Numbered from the stretch's first letter, positions 51,801 through 62,345 are shown. The stretch is DNA of 64,000 nt from Filimonas effusa (GCF_004118675.1 NZ_SDHZ01000002.1:434001-498000), one strand, 5' to 3'. Numbers and translations are program-made. The notes: generated from the sequence alone by a model not told the origin.

Positions 51801-54405
51801 CACCGGTAAATAGTTCACGCCATACATCGGGAGCCCCGCCAGGTAATTCTATGGCCAGCTTATCCCATAAAGCATGACCCGCGCGCGCTTCTGTCCATTG
51901 TGTAATATCTACCGGTACAACAACAAGTACCCATTTACCTTTCCAATGCCTGGCAAATGCCAGCACATGCTTTCCAGCGTTTACAATTGTCAGAGGACTG
52001 TAATCACCCTCCAGGAACAATTCCTGATGCGCTTTTCTGAAATGTAACACCTCTTTTGTAACAAATAATTTCTCCACGCCTGTAGAACGCTCCTGCATCA
52101 GCCACTCCAGCAATTCCGCGCGTGCGCCTTCTCCTTCCTTTGCCTCCAGCAGCTGCATCAGCTGTTCCCTATGCACATAATCAACGGCTCTCCTGTTATC
52201 AGGATCTACATAACTCGTATCCCATAGCTCACAGCCCTGGTAAATATCCGGTATGCCCGGCGCTGTACACTTGATAACAACCTGCCCTAATGTATACACC
52301 GATGCTACAGCAACAACCTTCTGCACAAATGGCACAAAACTTTCCATGAATGGAGGATAATCAATAATGCCATTGATAAAGCGAACGCAGGCATCCTCGT
52401 ACGAACTGTTGATCCGCGTATAGGTCGTATACTCCTTGGCCTCCCTTAACGCCTTTACAATAAACGCCTTTGAACGCTCATAGAATGTTTCGTCATGCCT
52501 TCCCGTGGCAGGATAGCTGCCTATAAGCGACTGGTAAATGAAATACTCATCATTGAACGAAGGCTTTATCATCAGCCCCGCCTCCTCACAGAACGTACTG
52601 TTAACCCTGTTCCACTGCTGAACCAGCACCGTCCACTCTTCCGCCATTTCAGCAAGCACATTGATACGCAGGCGTGCATCTTCTCCCCGCTTCGTGTCAT
52701 GCGTAGACGTTGTATTTAATGAATAACGGCTATTCAATAAACGGTCAGCCATCTTTTTATGGAACGCATCGATTGAAATACCTAAACGCACCGGCGAGTC
52801 GCCAACTTCATTATGCGAGATCAATGGATTATATAAATAAAAGACGGTATCCTCCACACCCTTTGCAGCCAGCGGACCGGTGAATTGCATCAGCCGCATG
52901 ATAAACTTGATCTTATTGGCTGCACGCTGAGGATTGCCGTTACCCTCAAACAAAGTCTCCAGGGCTTCCAGTTCCTCACTGCAATCAGGCGCCTTTACAG
53001 CCGCAATGGCAAAAGCCCTGCGAACCAACTGCCGTTCTGCCTCAGGCAAAGGAAAACTGTCTGCATAGATCCTGTACACAGGTAATGCCGCCATCCAAAC
53101 ACCTAATGCCTTCCTGAGCCGCTCACGGCTATAGGAAACACCTTGTAATACCTGTAACGATTCCAGGTAATTCGTCAGCATATCCCACTCGCCTGCTAAA
53201 TAGGCCTTCAGGAATTCATACTTTTTCTCAAATACAAGATCTTCGTAAGGAGGCATACCAGGTACCCAACGCTGGTAAAAATCCTTTAAGCGCAAAGCCC
53301 CGTCCTGGCTCGTCAATACCTGGTTCACGAAGGAAAGAAATTCATAACCGCTCGTACCCTCGAGCTTCCAGTCTCCCGGTAATTGCTCCTGATACTCTAA
53401 TATCTTCTCCGCAATCATATAACAGTCCTCTCCAAGCAACTTCCTGAGCCGTTCAATATACTCCCTGGGATGACATAAACCATCTATATGATCAATCCTT
53501 ACACCCTGGATCATTTGATCTTTGCATAGTTCCTGCAGCAACTGATGATAATCCTCGAAAACAGCAGGGTTCTCCATACGCAAACTGATAAGCGCGTTCA
53601 CGGCAAAAAAGCGGCGGTAGTTCATATGAGTATCCGCTTTTTGCCAGCAGGCCAGCTCATAACACTGGCAATTCACCCACTTCATCAGTTCTCTAGGATG
53701 GCTGTTTATTTCGTTCAAACGCTGCGTTACATAAGCAAGCACCTCAGCGTCTTCCCGCACTGCTTCAATCAACACGTGCTTCTGGGCCGTCCAGCCTTCA
53801 AGTGGTGCAGCCCAATCATCGTAAAGCCTGTCAACACGTTCGCGCCAAACAGCCTGGCTCACCGGCAACAGGTATTCGTAAATGCCCGGTGCAACAGGAT
53901 ACTGTTCCTCATAATACACGATCATAACACCCTCTTCCTGCCAGGCCAGTTTTATTTCCCCTTTATTGAAACATTCCGCTGCATCTTCACCAAGCACCGG
54001 CAGCATCACCTTTCCACCATGCTCTTTACCATATAAGCCCCAGTTGATATCAAAATAGTTATAATAGGGCGAGCGTTCACCACGCTCCAATACATCCATC
54101 AACCGCTTGTTCGCGGAACTGAACGCCATATGATTCGGAACAATGTCCTGTAACCACGACATTCCCAGGGCTTTTAACTGTTGCGATAGCTCCTTCAACT
54201 CTTCCAATGTACCTATCTCAGGATTTATCTGACAGGGGTCTGTAACATCGTAGCCATGCGTACTACCGGGAACTGAAGTGCCAACCGGCGAAGCGTAGAT
54301 AGTGGAAATACCAAGACGATGCAGGTATGGAAGGATCTTTAAAAGATGCTGAAAAGTAAAACTGCTGTTTAGCTGAACACGATAGGTCGAAGAAGGAAAG
54401 TTCAT
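51721..54405 (-). CDS. treY: Maltooligosyl trehalose synthase
   Basis: An 894-aa GH13 enzyme. The family beginning FPSSTYRVQLNSSFTFQHLL, then SWLQDIVPNHMAF and GVRIDHIDGLCHP (catalytic Asp) and SYEFLSFVN-like GYEFLSF are present, with DIYQGCELWDTSYVDPDNRR and TSTHDTKRGEDAR later. TreY turns the reducing end of maltooligosaccharides into a trehalose unit. It lies 11 bp after treZ in one operon; a debranching enzyme (TreX) is not in the window. Trehalose made this way is an osmolyte or stress protectant. Confidence 0.95.
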   Translation of the reverse strand: MNFPSSTYRVQLNSSFTFQHLLKILPYLHRLGISTIYASPVGTSVPGSTHGYDVTDPCQINPEIGTLEELKELSQQLKALGMSWLQDIVPNHMAFSSANKRLMDVLERGERSPYYNYFDINWGLYGKEHGGKVMLPVLGEDAAECFNKGEIKLAWQEEGVMIVYYEEQYPVAPGIYEYLLPVSQAVWRERVDRLYDDWAAPLEGWTAQKHVLIEAVREDAEVLAYVTQRLNEINSHPRELMKWVNCQCYELACWQKADTHMNYRRFFAVNALISLRMENPAVFEDYHQLLQELCKDQMIQGVRIDHIDGLCHPREYIERLRKLLGEDCYMIAEKILEYQEQLPGDWKLEGTSGYEFLSFVNQVLTSQDGALRLKDFYQRWVPGMPPYEDLVFEKKYEFLKAYLAGEWDMLTNYLESLQVLQGVSYSRERLRKALGVWMAALPVYRIYADSFPLPEAERQLVRRAFAIAAVKAPDCSEELEALETLFEGNGNPQRAANKIKFIMRLMQFTGPLAAKGVEDTVFYLYNPLISHNEVGDSPVRLGISIDAFHKKMADRLLNSRYSLNTTSTHDTKRGEDARLRINVLAEMAEEWTVLVQQWNRVNSTFCEEAGLMIKPSFNDEYFIYQSLIGSYPATGRHDETFYERSKAFIVKALREAKEYTTYTRINSSYEDACVRFINGIIDYPPFMESFVPFVQKVVAVASVYTLGQVVIKCTAPGIPDIYQGCELWDTSYVDPDNRRAVDYVHREQLMQLLEAKEGEGARAELLEWLMQERSTGVEKLFVTKEVLHFRKAHQELFLEGDYSPLTIVNAGKHVLAFARHWKGKWVLVVVPVDITQWTEARAGHALWDKLAIELPGGAPDVWRELFTGVTVHRENGLLPLAPYLDRFPVAVLEA

Positions 54406-54416
54406 GTAATATCTTT

Positions 54417-56204
54417 TTAAACTTCTAAAACAATAACAGAATAACCAGGCAAAAAGGCAGGAACGGCGGTATCACTACCCGAACTCAGCACAAGCCTTGC
54501 GCCACTGTAAACCAATGGCATTTGCTGAACCAGCTCACTGCAGTTGAAAAGCAGCACCAGCGTTTCACCGCCTCCCTTTCGTTCCGCTATTAACAGCCTG
54601 CTGTGAACATCCCCCTGTTTAATGATCTTCATATGATGACGGTCCCGCGCCAGTAAGGCAGTTCTCGTTTTCCTGAGCTGGATCAATTCCCTGTACCATT
54701 TATATAAATCACTTCCCCGGTAATTCCATGACAGCACACACTTGTCAAAGCTCTCCGGATCCTGGGGATCAGGGAAATCGTCCTTAAAATTGAAATAGGA
54801 AAACTCCTCACGTCTTCCCTTGCGTACAATCTCCGCCAGTTCGGGATCCTGGTGGTCGGTGAAAAAAAGGAATGGGTTGGTTTCGCCATACTCTTCTCCC
54901 ATAAATAATAATGGAGTATGCGGCGATAACAGCAAAAGCCCCGCAGCAAGTTTTAGCTGCTCCTTTGTAAGACACAAAGACAGCCGGTCTCCCAATGCCC
55001 TGTTTCCTATCTGGTCATGATTCTGAATGAAAGCAATGAACGAAGAATAAGACAACTCTCCCACCGGCGCCCCAAACAGTTTTTTCCGGTGTTCCGAATA
55101 AATACCATCATAAACATAACTGTCACGGAAAGCCTTCTCCAGCTGCCACATATCACCAAAATCCTCATAATAACCATCCTGCTCGCCGGTAAGCAGGCTG
55201 TGTACCGAATGATGGAATTCATCTATCCATTGTGCATCCAGCCCGTAACCACCCTTTCCTATGCCGGTAACATACCTGGGATGATTGAGATCCAGTTCCG
55301 CAATAAGTAGTTTATGTACACCCGATTTTTCTTCCAGTAAGCGCACCTCCTCTTTCAGTTCCTGCATCACGTGATGTGCACTGAAATCCCATATCGCATG
55401 CACAGCGTCCAGTCTAAGCCCGTCTACATGGCATTCTCCCAACCAGAACAAAGCATTTTCTATAAAATAATTGCGCACACCGTCACACCATGCATCATCA
55501 AAATTCAGGGCCTTTCCCCATGGGGTCTTATACTTGTCCGTGAAATAAGGAGCATAACATTCAAGGTAGTTACCGTCGGGCCCGAAATGATTATAAACCA
55601 CATCAAGCAATACCGCGATACCAGCTTCATGAGCAGCATCCACCAACTGTTTAAAAGCCTTTAAGCCACCGTAAGCCTGCTGTACCGCATAGGGATAAAC
55701 TCCATCGTATCCCCAGTTACGGTTCCCCGGGCATTGCGCCACAGGAAGCAGCTCGATGGCAGTAATACCAAGCTCTTTCAGATAAGGCAGCTTACTTATT
55801 ACCCCCTCGCAATCATGTTTATCCGTAAAACATCCGATATGCAACTCATAAATGATAAGCTCATCCCTTCTTACACCCTTCCACTCCTGGTCGGTCCAGT
55901 CAAATGCACGGTCAACCACTTCCGATGGCCCATGCACCCCCTGCGGTTGCGATACAGCAGCCGGATCAGGAACGGGCGCGGCGCCATCGACAGAAAACCT
56001 GTACAGGTCGCCAGGCTGCAGTAAAGTGGTCTGCAATATCCAATATCCCCATTTATCTTTCTGTAACGGAATAGACAATGACCCGGAGCCTGCTATTTCC
56101 AAACTAACCGATTCTTTCAAAGGAGCCCATACAATAACATCAGTGACACCACTGGAATGATAAAATACGCCAGGCCTCCTTCGATATGGATTTTGTTGTT
56201 TCAT
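54417..56204 (-). CDS. treZ: Maltooligosyl trehalose trehalohydrolase
   Basis: A 595-aa GH13 enzyme with an N-terminal CBM48-like domain (GVTDVIVWAPLKESVSLEIA) and the catalytic barrel: AVLLDVVYNHFGPDGNYL, GLRLDAVHAIWDFS with the nucleophile Asp, LLIAELDLN with the Glu, and FIQNHDQIGNRALGDRL. It releases trehalose from the TreY product. The ATG at 56204 (MKQQNPYRRRPGV) gives the standard start; the longer frame adds 16 unconserved residues. First gene of the treZ-treY operon. Confidence 0.95.
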   Translation of the reverse strand: MKQQNPYRRRPGVFYHSSGVTDVIVWAPLKESVSLEIAGSGSLSIPLQKDKWGYWILQTTLLQPGDLYRFSVDGAAPVPDPAAVSQPQGVHGPSEVVDRAFDWTDQEWKGVRRDELIIYELHIGCFTDKHDCEGVISKLPYLKELGITAIELLPVAQCPGNRNWGYDGVYPYAVQQAYGGLKAFKQLVDAAHEAGIAVLLDVVYNHFGPDGNYLECYAPYFTDKYKTPWGKALNFDDAWCDGVRNYFIENALFWLGECHVDGLRLDAVHAIWDFSAHHVMQELKEEVRLLEEKSGVHKLLIAELDLNHPRYVTGIGKGGYGLDAQWIDEFHHSVHSLLTGEQDGYYEDFGDMWQLEKAFRDSYVYDGIYSEHRKKLFGAPVGELSYSSFIAFIQNHDQIGNRALGDRLSLCLTKEQLKLAAGLLLLSPHTPLLFMGEEYGETNPFLFFTDHQDPELAEIVRKGRREEFSYFNFKDDFPDPQDPESFDKCVLSWNYRGSDLYKWYRELIQLRKTRTALLARDRHHMKIIKQGDVHSRLLIAERKGGGETLVLLFNCSELVQQMPLVYSGARLVLSSGSDTAVPAFLPGYSVIVLEV

Positions 56205-56376
56205 AGTATTTACAAGTACAGGCATATCTGCAAACCGCATGCAATAATTCACCTGCGTGCAAAAAGTGCCTCACCTCCCTATGCAATAATTCGTCCATCT
56301 GACGATGTGGAATATTCACCACAACGGCACTTGTTTTTGGCATATATTTTCGTTATATTTAAATAAATAGCAGTGT

Positions 56377-56613
56377 ATGATGAATGCAGAAAAGAAGAAC
56401 CATCCCGATACAAAAAAACATCTTATAAAAGCAAAAGAACATCTTCAAGCCGGGGAATGGCAGGAAGCCCTTTCAGACGGCTCCGCCAATGCCTTTCGTG
56501 AAACTGCAGAAGAAGGTGCAATAACCGACAAAGAGATCAGCGATCAGCAACTCGATAAACTATTAGCTGAAAACAACCCAAAAAATAGGCCTGGCGCCAG
56601 CCAGGCCTATTAA
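56377..56613 (+). CDS. Small hydrophilic protein, unknown
   Basis: A 78-aa charged protein (MMNAEKKNHPDTKKHLIKAK, then GEWQEALSDGSANAFRETAE, DKEISDQQLDKLLAENN). No signal, no membrane segment and no recognised family; it is likely helical. The start is 56377 or 56380. Its last codons, NRPGASQAY and the stop, are made by a 12-bp-stem hairpin that serves as terminator for the opposite gene. Coding is supported by a clean frame and amino-acid composition, not by homology. Confidence 0.5.
   Translation: MMNAEKKNHPDTKKHLIKAKEHLQAGEWQEALSDGSANAFRETAEEGAITDKEISDQQLDKLLAENNPKNRPGASQAY
56584..56611 (-). terminator. Terminator hairpin overlapping the small gene's end
   Basis: AATAGGCCTGGC (56584-56595) pairs with GCCAGGCCTATT (56600-56611) over GCCA. 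On the minus strand it is followed by a T-run and lies 28 bp after the phosphatase stop codon, so it ends the sigma/FecR/SusCD/phosphatase transcript. The plus-strand gene's final codons are inside the stem. Confidence 0.75.
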
Positions 56614-56638
56614 AGACAAACAAGAGACCCTTTGCCAC

Positions 56639-57625
56639 CTACCTGAAATGCTTCAATGAAGAAACATTGATCACCTTATCATTGTGATCGATAAACTGTA
56701 CGGTCACTTCCTCAGGTGTCACTGAAAATGTAGTGAACCCTTGTGTAGCTGCTGTAAATTGTCCGCCATTTTTATTCAGCGCAGCGGGTCGTGATTCCGA
56801 AGCTGCACCCGATATCACATAATGCGTATTACCCGCAGGTTTGGTATACTCCAGGTGATGTTCATGGCCCGAGATATACAACTCAACGCCATATTTCCTG
56901 AACAACGGTTCCAGCACACCCCGCATATTTTTAGTGTCCTGTATATCTGCGCGCCATCCGCCTGTATAAACAGGATGATGCCCCACAACGATCTTCCAGG
57001 TAGCCTTGCTGGCCTGTAGTTCCTGCTCCATCCATCTGAGCTGCGTTTCTACCGCACCGGCAGGATATTTAATACTGTCGTGAGCCTGACCACGTAATTG
57101 CTTTTCTATCGGGTCCGTATCAATAAACAGCATCAATACCTTTTGTGCCGTATCACCATTGATGTTGAACGTCTTTGAATAATAACGTGAAGGCATCGTC
57201 CAGCGGCTGCTCATTTTGGTATAAGCAACCTGTGCATCAGGATTTGTGATATAATCATGATTACCTAGTACAACATACCACTTAACATGTAAGGACTGTG
57301 CAGTATAAACAGATTCATAGGAAGTGATCCATTGGTGATCCTGTGTACTGGCAACACCATAAGGATAGAAATTATCACCCACAGCTACCACAAAAGAAGC
57401 GTCCAGGTCATGCGCAGCCTTGCCCATACCTGCCGCAACTTCCTTCTGATAATTCTCGCCATTACGGCCCCAGTCGCCCATCACTATAAAATTAAGCGCC
57501 TTTGCCGGCTTCTTCAGCCCTTCAATAGAACCACCGCGATAACCCTGGTCATCTGTAAGAGGAGCCTGTGCCTGTAGCATTGCTACGGAACACAGACCAG
57601 CTAATAGGATAAACAATTGCTTCAT
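56639..57625 (-). CDS. Exported metallophosphoesterase, purple acid phosphatase type
   Basis: A 328-aa protein with signal MKQLFILLAGLCSVAMLQAQ. The di-metal motifs are clear: GDWGRNGENY (about residue 50), VGDNFYPYGV (about 82), VLGNHDY (about 119), VVGHHPVY (about 215) and GHEHHLEY (about 253). The layout matches tartrate-resistant/purple acid phosphatases. It removes phosphate from organic esters in the periplasm. It starts 1 bp after the SusD stop, so it is in that operon and probably acts on the imported ligand. Confidence 0.92.
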   Translation of the reverse strand: MKQLFILLAGLCSVAMLQAQAPLTDDQGYRGGSIEGLKKPAKALNFIVMGDWGRNGENYQKEVAAGMGKAAHDLDASFVVAVGDNFYPYGVASTQDHQWITSYESVYTAQSLHVKWYVVLGNHDYITNPDAQVAYTKMSSRWTMPSRYYSKTFNINGDTAQKVLMLFIDTDPIEKQLRGQAHDSIKYPAGAVETQLRWMEQELQASKATWKIVVGHHPVYTGGWRADIQDTKNMRGVLEPLFRKYGVELYISGHEHHLEYTKPAGNTHYVISGAASESRPAALNKNGGQFTAATQGFTTFSVTPEEVTVQFIDHNDKVINVSSLKHFR

Positions 57626-57626
57626 A

Positions 57627-59174
57627 CTAGTTATAACCTTTATTCTGATTAAGATTAGGATTCAGCACCCTTTCAGTTGAAGGAATAGGGAAGAGCCTGC
57701 GATCAACGCTTTCGCCGCCTTCTTTGAATCCCCACTTGCCTTCATACTTTCCGAAACGGATCAGGTCATTACGACGCCAGCATTCCCATGCCAGTTCCCG
57801 GCCTCTTTCATCCAAAAGCTGATCTAACGTTACACCCGATACAGGAGTGGTGACACCTGCCCTGGAACGGATCTTCCGAACCAGCACATCAGGTGTCTGC
57901 ATTTCTCCCTTCACAGAAGTGGCAGCAGCACCGCGCAGGATAGCTTCAGCCTTCATCAGGTACACATCCGCCAGCCTTAAGATTGGAATATCATTACCCT
58001 GGTAACGGTCAGTAGAAGAATTAGGGTCGGGGAAGAATTTAATAGAACGTGCACCTCTTGAAATACCGCCAACTTCAGTACCTACATTCATCGTAGCCGC
58101 ATCGGTAAGCACGATCTCCGGAGTAAGATCCAACTGGGCCGAACCATTCATGATAGCCTTGCCATCATTATCAAACTGCTTTCCTGCCAGCCAGGTACTG
58201 TTCCTCACATCGCCAGCTAACTTAAACAGGTTGTAGAACTCAGGCACAGTACACATAGCGTTACTGGGACTATAAGGCAGTTTATACTTGTTACGTAAAG
58301 TACTGTGAAGGGAGTAACGCGTAAGGTGATTACCCTTGGCTTCTACAGGATCAAAAATAGCAGCCATGATAGTTTCACTGTTAGCACCATTGGTAGGCGA
58401 GAACAGGTCGGCATAATTGGCAACCAATTGTAATGACGATTCATTCAGCAGCTTATCGGCATACTCCACGGAAGCCACGTACTTGTTGGCACCAGTATAA
58501 TACTCCGCATTCAGGTATAACTTCTGTAGTAAAGCATAAGCCATCCAGCGCGTAGGTCTGCCGTAGTTAGCCTGGCCAACAGTAGAAGGAGCAGGCAAAT
58601 TGGGGATCACAGCCAGCAGCTCTTTTTCTATATAATCAAACACCTCTTTGCGGGTCGATTGCTTAGGCAGTTCCGCAGTACCGAAACTGGTAATGGGAAT
58701 GTTTCCGAACAGATCCATCATATAGAAATAAAACAGGCTTCTCATAGCACGCAATTCCGCTATAGAAGTATTCTTCAGGTCGCTGTTTTCCGCTTTGGAG
58801 AAAAGATCCAGGATCCTGTTACACTCGGAGATGGCGCTGTACCCCCATGACCAGGTACCCTTTATCGTAGGATCTTCCGCATTCCAGCTATGCTTATGAA
58901 GCGCGATGTATTTACCGCCATCGTAGTAACCGCTACCGCGGGTAGGAATAATAGCTTCGTCGGTAGATAATTCCACGTTCCACCAGTAACCGGTAGAGAA
59001 ATCGGAAGTTGATAACTTCCGGTAAACAGGACCGGATGCAGCAATATAAGCAGCTTCCGATTTAGGGAATGTAGATGGCGTTAATTCAGATTCCGCATCC
59101 ACATCCAGCTTCGTGCAGCCCGTTGAAACAACAGCAGCGGCACCGGTTAATATCAGGAATAACTTATTCATCAT
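57627..59174 (-). CDS. SusD/RagB-family outer-membrane lipoprotein
   Basis: A 515-aa lipoprotein with lipobox VVSTGC. TPR-like helices (ELRAMRSLFYFYMMDLFGNI) and the C-terminal pair YLMKAEAILRGA and DERGRELAWECWRRNDLIRF are typical of SusD. It binds the substrate above the SusC pore. It lies 27 bp after the SusC gene and directly before the phosphatase gene. Start at 59174 or 59171. Confidence 0.93.
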   Translation of the reverse strand: MMNKLFLILTGAAAVVSTGCTKLDVDAESELTPSTFPKSEAAYIAASGPVYRKLSTSDFSTGYWWNVELSTDEAIIPTRGSGYYDGGKYIALHKHSWNAEDPTIKGTWSWGYSAISECNRILDLFSKAENSDLKNTSIAELRAMRSLFYFYMMDLFGNIPITSFGTAELPKQSTRKEVFDYIEKELLAVIPNLPAPSTVGQANYGRPTRWMAYALLQKLYLNAEYYTGANKYVASVEYADKLLNESSLQLVANYADLFSPTNGANSETIMAAIFDPVEAKGNHLTRYSLHSTLRNKYKLPYSPSNAMCTVPEFYNLFKLAGDVRNSTWLAGKQFDNDGKAIMNGSAQLDLTPEIVLTDAATMNVGTEVGGISRGARSIKFFPDPNSSTDRYQGNDIPILRLADVYLMKAEAILRGAAATSVKGEMQTPDVLVRKIRSRAGVTTPVSGVTLDQLLDERGRELAWECWRRNDLIRFGKYEGKWGFKEGGESVDRRLFPIPSTERVLNPNLNQNKGYN

Positions 59175-59201
59175 TATTACGCTTTAAATAAAAGGATTCA
59201 A

Positions 59202-62200
59202 TTAAAACACCATATTCACACCAACCAGGAAAGAACGTGTCTTGGGATAAAAGTTACTGTTGTCAATACCAGGTGTTTGCCCGGACATATTAACTTCAGG
59301 ATCCATACCTCTGTAGTCAGTGACTGTAAAAATATTATTACCGCTTACATACAAACGGAAACGATAAGCAGCTTTTGTCTGGAAAGAATATCCCAGGGTA
59401 GCGTTATCCAAACGCAGGAAAGAGCCGCTCTCGATAAACCTGTCCGAAATAAAGGAGTTCTTGGTATCTGCCGCAGACTCTGACAAAGTTTCTACAGGAA
59501 TATTGGTATTGTTAGCCAGCGTAGGGTTGCTCATATACGCCCAGGTAGCATTCAGGATCCTATTACCAGCAACACCCCTCAGGAAAAAGTTGAGATCAAA
59601 ACCTTTGTAGCTGAAGCTGTTGTTCCAGCCATATAAGATCTTAGGCTGCGCAGAACCGGTATAATCAAAGTTTTCCCAGTTGTCATTGGAACCGGATACT
59701 GATCCGTCTTTGCCATAAAATAACGACATGCCCTTTGTATCCTTACCCGCGTATCTCCTGGTATAGAAACTACCCAGCGCATGACCGGCCTCTATCACCT
59801 GGTAACCTGAAACGCTCGACTGGCTCCTGGCAATGATATCAGCAGCAGCATAGAAACGTGCCGCAGAGAACATATCGTTCGATATAGAAAGTACTTTGTT
59901 TACGTTATGTGCAACGTTTACCGAAGTAGTCCAGCTGAAACTACCTTTCTTAATAACATTTGCATTCAGCACCAGTTCAATACCCTTATTGCTCATTTTG
60001 CCCACATTGGCGACATAAGAACCATAAGAATAAATAGTGGTAGAAACATCATAGCTGCCAATCAGGTCAGAAGTACGTTTCTCATACACGTCAATTGAAC
60101 CGGAAAGTATATTGCGGAACAACGCGAAGTCTAAGCCTACGTTCACCATTGAAGTACGCTCCCACTTCAGGTTGGGGTTCTCATTCTGAGAAGTACGTAC
60201 CGAGTTAACGAACTGACCGTTATAATAGAATTTCTCGCCGGTACCGGAGCGGTACAGCAGCAAAGAGATATTAGGATCAAAGCCTGCGGTATTGCCCGAA
60301 ACACCATAACCCGCACGCAGCTTGAGTTGATTCAGGAACCTTGCATTTTGCAGGAAAGCTTCACGGTGTAAATTCCAGCCTGCCGATACCGCAGGGAACA
60401 TACCCCAACGGTTGTTTCTGCCAAAGGCAGAAGAACCATCCCTACGCATAGAAGCCTGTAACAGGTACTTGCCTTTATACTCATAGTTCAACCTTCCGTA
60501 AAAAGAGATCAGTCGCAGCGACTTTATATAAATATCACCAAAGTTCACCAGCTCCGAGTTATCACCTAATCCCAGGTTATTCCAGGTCAGGTCATCAGTT
60601 AAAAAGCCCTGGTTCGAAGCGCCGAAACCGTCGCCCAGTTTATCTTCCTGGAACGAATAACCGGCAAGTAATTTCACGTGATGCTCACCAAAGCTCCTGT
60701 CATAATCCAGGTACGATTCCAGGACCTTCTTGGTATTGGTTACAGCAGTACGCGTAGCCGCACCGTTTTTACCCTGCGCCAGCATCGATTGTGAATTATA
60801 ATAACTGTTGTAATTCACCTGTTCTTTCTGCATCGACAGCAAAGTGTTGAAGTCGAGTCCTTTGAGGATATTCACTTTCACCGTTCCGTTTACAAGGAAC
60901 AATTGTGTCTTGTTCTGGATCAGGTTGTTCTCGATCAGGGAAGCAGGGTTATAATACCCCATTGCACCTGGAGTACGGGTCACGTCTTCCTTAAAAGTAC
61001 CGTTGGCATTCCTTACACCTGTAACAGGTAAATAAGTCAGCATATTGTTATAAACCTGCGAAGGAATATCGTTGTTGGTAGTATTACTGTTGGTGATATT
61101 CAAACTCAGTTTCAGCCTGTCGTTGAAAGCCCTGTGGCCTATGTTCCCGCGGATGATCATCCTGTCCATAGAGGAATTACGGATAATACCCTGGTTGTTC
61201 AGGTAGTTTACACTGGCGCCATAATCCGAATTTCCCGAGCTGCCACTATAAGAAAGGTTATGATTGTGCGAAACGCCGGTACGTGTTACTTCTTTTTGCC
61301 AGTTGGTATTGCTGGCATCGTCGGCATCATATTCAGTCTGGTCGAGGTTGATGGCGGGATTTTTAAAGTCCAGTACCGGCGTCTGCTTTTCCACAAATGC
61401 ACGCAGCTGGTCGCCGGTTGCCATATTTATTGTCTTTGAAATGCTTTCAAACGCTACGTAAGAGCTATATGCCAGTCTTGCCTGTCCGGGTTTTGCCTTA
61501 CGCGTAGTGATCATAATAACACCATTTGCAGCGCGTGAGCCATAGATGGCAGTAGACGACGCGTCCTTCAATACATCAATGCTCACGATGTCATCAGGAG
61601 CTACCAGGTATAACGAAGCTCCCGGTACACCGTCTATTACGTAGAAAGGCTCCTGCGCACCCGCTCTGAAGCTCGATGGACCGCGTAATATCACACCCGG
61701 ATTCTCATTAGGGTTCCCACTTTTGGTAATGTTCAAACCCGCAACCTTACCTTGCAGCAATTGTGCAGGCGAACTGAATACCCCCTGGTTGAAGTCTTCA
61801 GCCTGTACCGAAGTAACAGCGCCTGTGATATTGGCTTTTGAAGTTTTGCCATAGCCAACCACCACAATATTGTCGAGGTTCTGCAACTTTTCTTTCAGCA
61901 CCACCGATAAAGTAATACGACCGTTCTCTTTAGCCATATAACCGTTAAGCGTATCAGAAATATATCCCAGCGAACTGACAATAAAAGAATAAGGGCCACC
62001 AACAGGAACAGCCGAAAAAGTAAAGATTCCCCTGGTGTTAGTACTTACCGTAGAGTTGAAGGTTCCGGCCTTATCGGCAGCCTTAACTGTTACACCCGGT
62101 AACGCATCCCCGTTTTCCGATTTAACTATACCTGTTACCACAGCAGTAGTCTGCTGCCCGTAGCTGTATACCGCCGCCGGCAGTAATACCAACAGCCACA

Positions 62201-62246
62201 GCAGCCTTTTTTGCATAAACGTTGTCGGACGAAGTTTTTTGTTCAT
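59202..62246 (-). CDS. SusC/RagA TonB-dependent transporter, no STN domain
   Basis: A 1014-aa outer-membrane transporter. A signal peptide (RLLWLLVLLPAAVYSYGQ) is followed directly by the carboxypeptidase-like domain (TGIVKSENGDALPGVTVKAA), then NIVVVGYGKTSKANITGAV (TonB box region), the plug (VILRGPSSFRAGAQEPFYVI, YGSRAANGVIMITTRKA) and the barrel. The STN signalling domain seen in the other SusC here is missing, although a FecR gene lies upstream. The ATG at 62246 (MNKKLRPTTFMQKR) gives the proper signal; the longer frame runs into the gap after FecR. The phosphatase downstream hints at a phosphorylated ligand. Confidence 0.93.
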   Translation of the reverse strand: MNKKLRPTTFMQKRLLWLLVLLPAAVYSYGQQTTAVVTGIVKSENGDALPGVTVKAADKAGTFNSTVSTNTRGIFTFSAVPVGGPYSFIVSSLGYISDTLNGYMAKENGRITLSVVLKEKLQNLDNIVVVGYGKTSKANITGAVTSVQAEDFNQGVFSSPAQLLQGKVAGLNITKSGNPNENPGVILRGPSSFRAGAQEPFYVIDGVPGASLYLVAPDDIVSIDVLKDASSTAIYGSRAANGVIMITTRKAKPGQARLAYSSYVAFESISKTINMATGDQLRAFVEKQTPVLDFKNPAINLDQTEYDADDASNTNWQKEVTRTGVSHNHNLSYSGSSGNSDYGASVNYLNNQGIIRNSSMDRMIIRGNIGHRAFNDRLKLSLNITNSNTTNNDIPSQVYNNMLTYLPVTGVRNANGTFKEDVTRTPGAMGYYNPASLIENNLIQNKTQLFLVNGTVKVNILKGLDFNTLLSMQKEQVNYNSYYNSQSMLAQGKNGAATRTAVTNTKKVLESYLDYDRSFGEHHVKLLAGYSFQEDKLGDGFGASNQGFLTDDLTWNNLGLGDNSELVNFGDIYIKSLRLISFYGRLNYEYKGKYLLQASMRRDGSSAFGRNNRWGMFPAVSAGWNLHREAFLQNARFLNQLKLRAGYGVSGNTAGFDPNISLLLYRSGTGEKFYYNGQFVNSVRTSQNENPNLKWERTSMVNVGLDFALFRNILSGSIDVYEKRTSDLIGSYDVSTTIYSYGSYVANVGKMSNKGIELVLNANVIKKGSFSWTTSVNVAHNVNKVLSISNDMFSAARFYAAADIIARSQSSVSGYQVIEAGHALGSFYTRRYAGKDTKGMSLFYGKDGSVSGSNDNWENFDYTGSAQPKILYGWNNSFSYKGFDLNFFLRGVAGNRILNATWAYMSNPTLANNTNIPVETLSESAADTKNSFISDRFIESGSFLRLDNATLGYSFQTKAAYRFRLYVSGNNIFTVTDYRGMDPEVNMSGQTPGIDNSNFYPKTRSFLVGVNMVF

Positions 62247-62345
62247 GTTTGTGATTTTATAATTGGCAAAAGAGTGCCTGTTCATTACCTGGGTAATGAT
62301 TACCGGGGGGTACCTGCCACCGGCACAACAGGATTTTTGCAACAT

